Shown here: piece after piece, positions 5,541-6,497 of the stretch
How positions within the stretch are numbered: position 1 is the first letter of the stretch
How the letters are laid out: every line of letters starts with the position of its first letter
Assembly: GCA_046483075.1 (NCBI GenBank)
Contig: JAWODV010000065.1
Coordinates: forward strand, 1 to 6,497
Reading direction: 5' to 3'
Source of the DNA: JASMTM01 sp046483075
GTDB lineage: Bacteria; Thermotogota; Thermotogae; Petrotogales; Kosmotogaceae
DNA: 6,497 nt
Notes under the pieces: generated by a model
Databases searched by the model: none
The model's input: only the letters and a program-made list of their open reading frames with translations
Told to the model about the DNA's origin: nothing
Translations under genes and position numbers: made by a program

Positions 5541-6287
5541 TTATTTGGAAAGTCTTCTTTTCTTTTCGTTAAAAACATCTATCAAAGGCTTCTGATGCTT
5601 ATCACAATAAACTTTTCCAAAAAAAATCTCCTTATGCTGCAAACAATAGTTTTTCGTTTCCTCAGAAACTTCGTCACCGCATACTGCACAGACAGGTTCT
5701 ACATTTTCCGTGTTGTAATTCTTCTCTGCATTTCCAAAAAAACTGTTTACGTACCTGTTAAAGGTAATTAAATTTTTCACAGTAGACCAAAATGTCTTTC
5801 CCTTCTTCACAGCTATTATTGACGAAGCAAGTTTATTCTTATCCCAAAGTTCAATATTATTTTCTTCTGCTAATTCCTTAACTTCGTCAGAAAAAAAACT
5901 ATCTGTTACCACAATAGATCTTGAACAATCTAAATATCTGTAAGCGCCCAAAACACCTTCAACAATTCTTACACCAATCTTTTTATCACTTTTAACAACA
6001 AGTACCGCTGTCTTAATATTGTTTTTTTTGATGATGAAATCAGCAGATGTTTCTACTGCCTGCCTTGTTTTTTCTGTAGTGTAACCCAGACGCATGAAAT
6101 GAAAATTAACAAAATTAATAAATTCTTTCCGTGACATTTTTCTTACTTCCTTCAAGCCTGCTATTGCCCATCGATAACGTTTGTACAGCCAGAGGGCAAA
6201 TATTCCAGCTATAACAATAAAAAACATGATTATAAAGACAATAAAAAAATCGTTTAATGATAATACCTGTAAAGTACCTTCTTCCAT
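5541..6287 (-). CDS. Membrane-anchored protein with Mrr-like restriction-endonuclease fold and Cys/His cluster
   Basis: A 248-residue protein in three parts. Residues 12-35 form one strongly hydrophobic helix followed by KRYR, so the rest should be cytoplasmic. Residues about 53-155 resemble the Mrr_cat (restriction endonuclease type IV-like) fold: KEFINFVNFHFMRLGY, then ETSADFII with D83, AVLVVKS with K99, EGVLGAYRYLDCSRSIVVTD, and a closing ELAEENNIELWDKNKL. The usual D...(E/Q)xK core is only partly kept, because V97 replaces the E/Q, so nuclease activity is doubtful. Residues 200-231 carry C-x2-C-x11-C-x2-H-x9-C-x2-H, a probable zinc site. The ATG at 6287 follows GAGGG by 7 nt. mgsA lies 24 bp downstream, a likely operon. 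Family knowledge suggests DNA or nucleotide-structure recognition at the membrane; the true role is unknown. Confidence 0.8.
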   Translation of the reverse strand: MEEGTLQVLSLNDFFIVFIIMFFIVIAGIFALWLYKRYRWAIAGLKEVRKMSRKEFINFVNFHFMRLGYTTEKTRQAVETSADFIIKKNNIKTAVLVVKSDKKIGVRIVEGVLGAYRYLDCSRSIVVTDSFFSDEVKELAEENNIELWDKNKLASSIIAVKKGKTFWSTVKNLITFNRYVNSFFGNAEKNYNTENVEPVCAVCGDEVSEETKNYCLQHKEIFFGKVYCDKHQKPLIDVFNEKKRRLSK

Positions 6288-6305
6288 AAAAAATCCCTCG
6301 ATATC

Positions 6306-6322
6306 AAATTGAATTCCAATTT
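6306..6322. repeat. Palindrome AAATTG-N5-CAATTT before the Mrr-like gene
   Basis: Perfect 6-bp arms (6306-6311 and 6317-6322) lie 19-35 bp upstream of the ATG at 6287, just downstream of the candidate -10 on that strand. That is a usual place for a repressor site. An 8-bp direct repeat, ATATCAAA, also occurs at 6301-6308 and 6353-6360, 52 bp apart. The tract is AT-rich, which lowers the weight of both. Confidence 0.35.
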
Positions 6323-6353
6323 AATTTACCACAGAAACCATGCGAAATTTCAA
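6323..6353 (-). promoter_or_regulatory. Candidate promoter for the Mrr-like gene and mgsA
   Basis: On the minus strand TTGAAA (6353-6348) and TAAATT (6328-6323) are 19 bp apart. The -10 is preceded by TG at the extended -10 position (TGGTAAATT). The spacing is longer than ideal and the -10 imperfect. Confidence 0.35.
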
Positions 6354-6378
6354 TATCAAAAAGAAATAAAGTTAAAAT

Positions 6379-6408
6379 TTGTCATAAGACTTATACATAT
6401 GATATAAT
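6379..6408 (+). promoter_or_regulatory. Near-consensus plus-strand promoter with extended -10
   Basis: TTGTCA (6379-6384), an 18-bp spacer and TGATATAAT (TATAAT at 6403-6408 with the extended TGn) make the strongest promoter-like sequence in the window. RNA would start near 6414 in a suddenly GC-rich segment and then form GAGTA...TACTC around a C(UUCG)G tetraloop (6428-6446). No start codon for a plus-strand gene is visible before the window ends. The product could be a leader, a small RNA, or an antisense RNA to the minus-strand gene at the edge. Confidence 0.45.
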
Positions 6409-6440
6409 TTCGGTAGCGGAGCGGGTCGAGTATTCTTCGG

Positions 6441-6497
6441 TTACTCAAGTAATTCTTTTAGCACCAGGATTTTTCTGCGCAGTTTTTCCTTAATTTG
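6441..6497 (-). CDS. Possible 3' end of an unidentified gene (partial)
   Basis: On the minus strand an open frame enters from the right edge and ends with TAA (6443-6441), giving QIKEKLRRKILVLKELLE as the last 18 residues. The Lys/Glu/Leu/Arg composition is that of an amphipathic helix typical of real protein C-termini, and codon use suits the window. So short a stretch could be chance, and no family can be named. If real, this gene points toward the Mrr-like gene, whose ATG is 153 bp further on, and a plus-strand promoter at 6379-6408 reads against it. Confidence 0.4.
   Translation of the reverse strand, partial: QIKEKLRRKILVLKELLE

Noticed and set aside
6428..6446. GAGTA...TACTC hairpin as a terminator for the right-edge minus-strand gene
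   Set aside because: On the minus strand it is followed by GACCCGCTCC rather than a T-run, so it lacks the terminator signature.
6411..6497. tRNA, RNase P RNA, tmRNA or a known riboswitch at the right edge
   Set aside because: I tried to match the GC-rich start and hairpin to these classes and found no conserved core motif; only part of any such RNA would be in the window.

Overview
This is an AT-rich bacterial stretch with compact genes, strong GGAGG-type ribosome-binding sites and frequent TTG starts. The gene styles (full-length CinA, DinB, methylglyoxal synthase, small Xre regulators) would fit a member of the Thermotogota (Kosmotoga/Mesotoga-like) or a low-GC clostridial relative. That placement is an impression from protein style, not a computed result.

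Layout, left to right. The left edge holds the 5' end of a divergent minus-strand gene with a TTG start and a very good Shine-Dalgarno. Then come, on the plus strand, a full-length cinA (186-1424) and a secreted protein with seven blade-like repeats, read here as a seven-bladed beta-propeller (1561-2502). Converging on it is a minus-strand cluster of three genes: two tandem, paralogous Xre/Cro-type regulators joined by an ATGA overlap (3516 to 2999) and a four-helix membrane protein (2984 to 2541). Divergent from that cluster, behind a good sigma-70-type promoter, is a plus-strand unit: an 80-residue DUF6504-like protein (3713-3955) and a Y-family DNA polymerase IV, dinB (to 5129). The dinB reading frame starts inside the small gene. 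DinB ends tail-to-tail with, and overlaps by 42 bp, methylglyoxal synthase mgsA (5516 to 5088). mgsA lies 24 bp downstream of a membrane-anchored protein with an Mrr-like restriction-endonuclease fold and a Cys/His cluster (6287 to 5541). The right edge has a near-consensus plus-strand promoter facing the 3' end of another probable minus-strand gene.

How the genes may work together. The small protein and DinB form a translesion-synthesis unit whose translation is probably coupled. An imperfect LexA-like dyad overlaps the -35 of their promoter. The Xre pair shares the intergenic region with this unit, so it may control itself, the membrane protein and possibly the polymerase. CinA (NAD/nucleotide salvage), MgsA (glycolytic bypass) and the propeller protein look like unrelated housekeeping or accessory neighbours. 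The least explained parts are the dinB start, the Xre-Xre-membrane cassette and the membrane-tethered Mrr-like protein.
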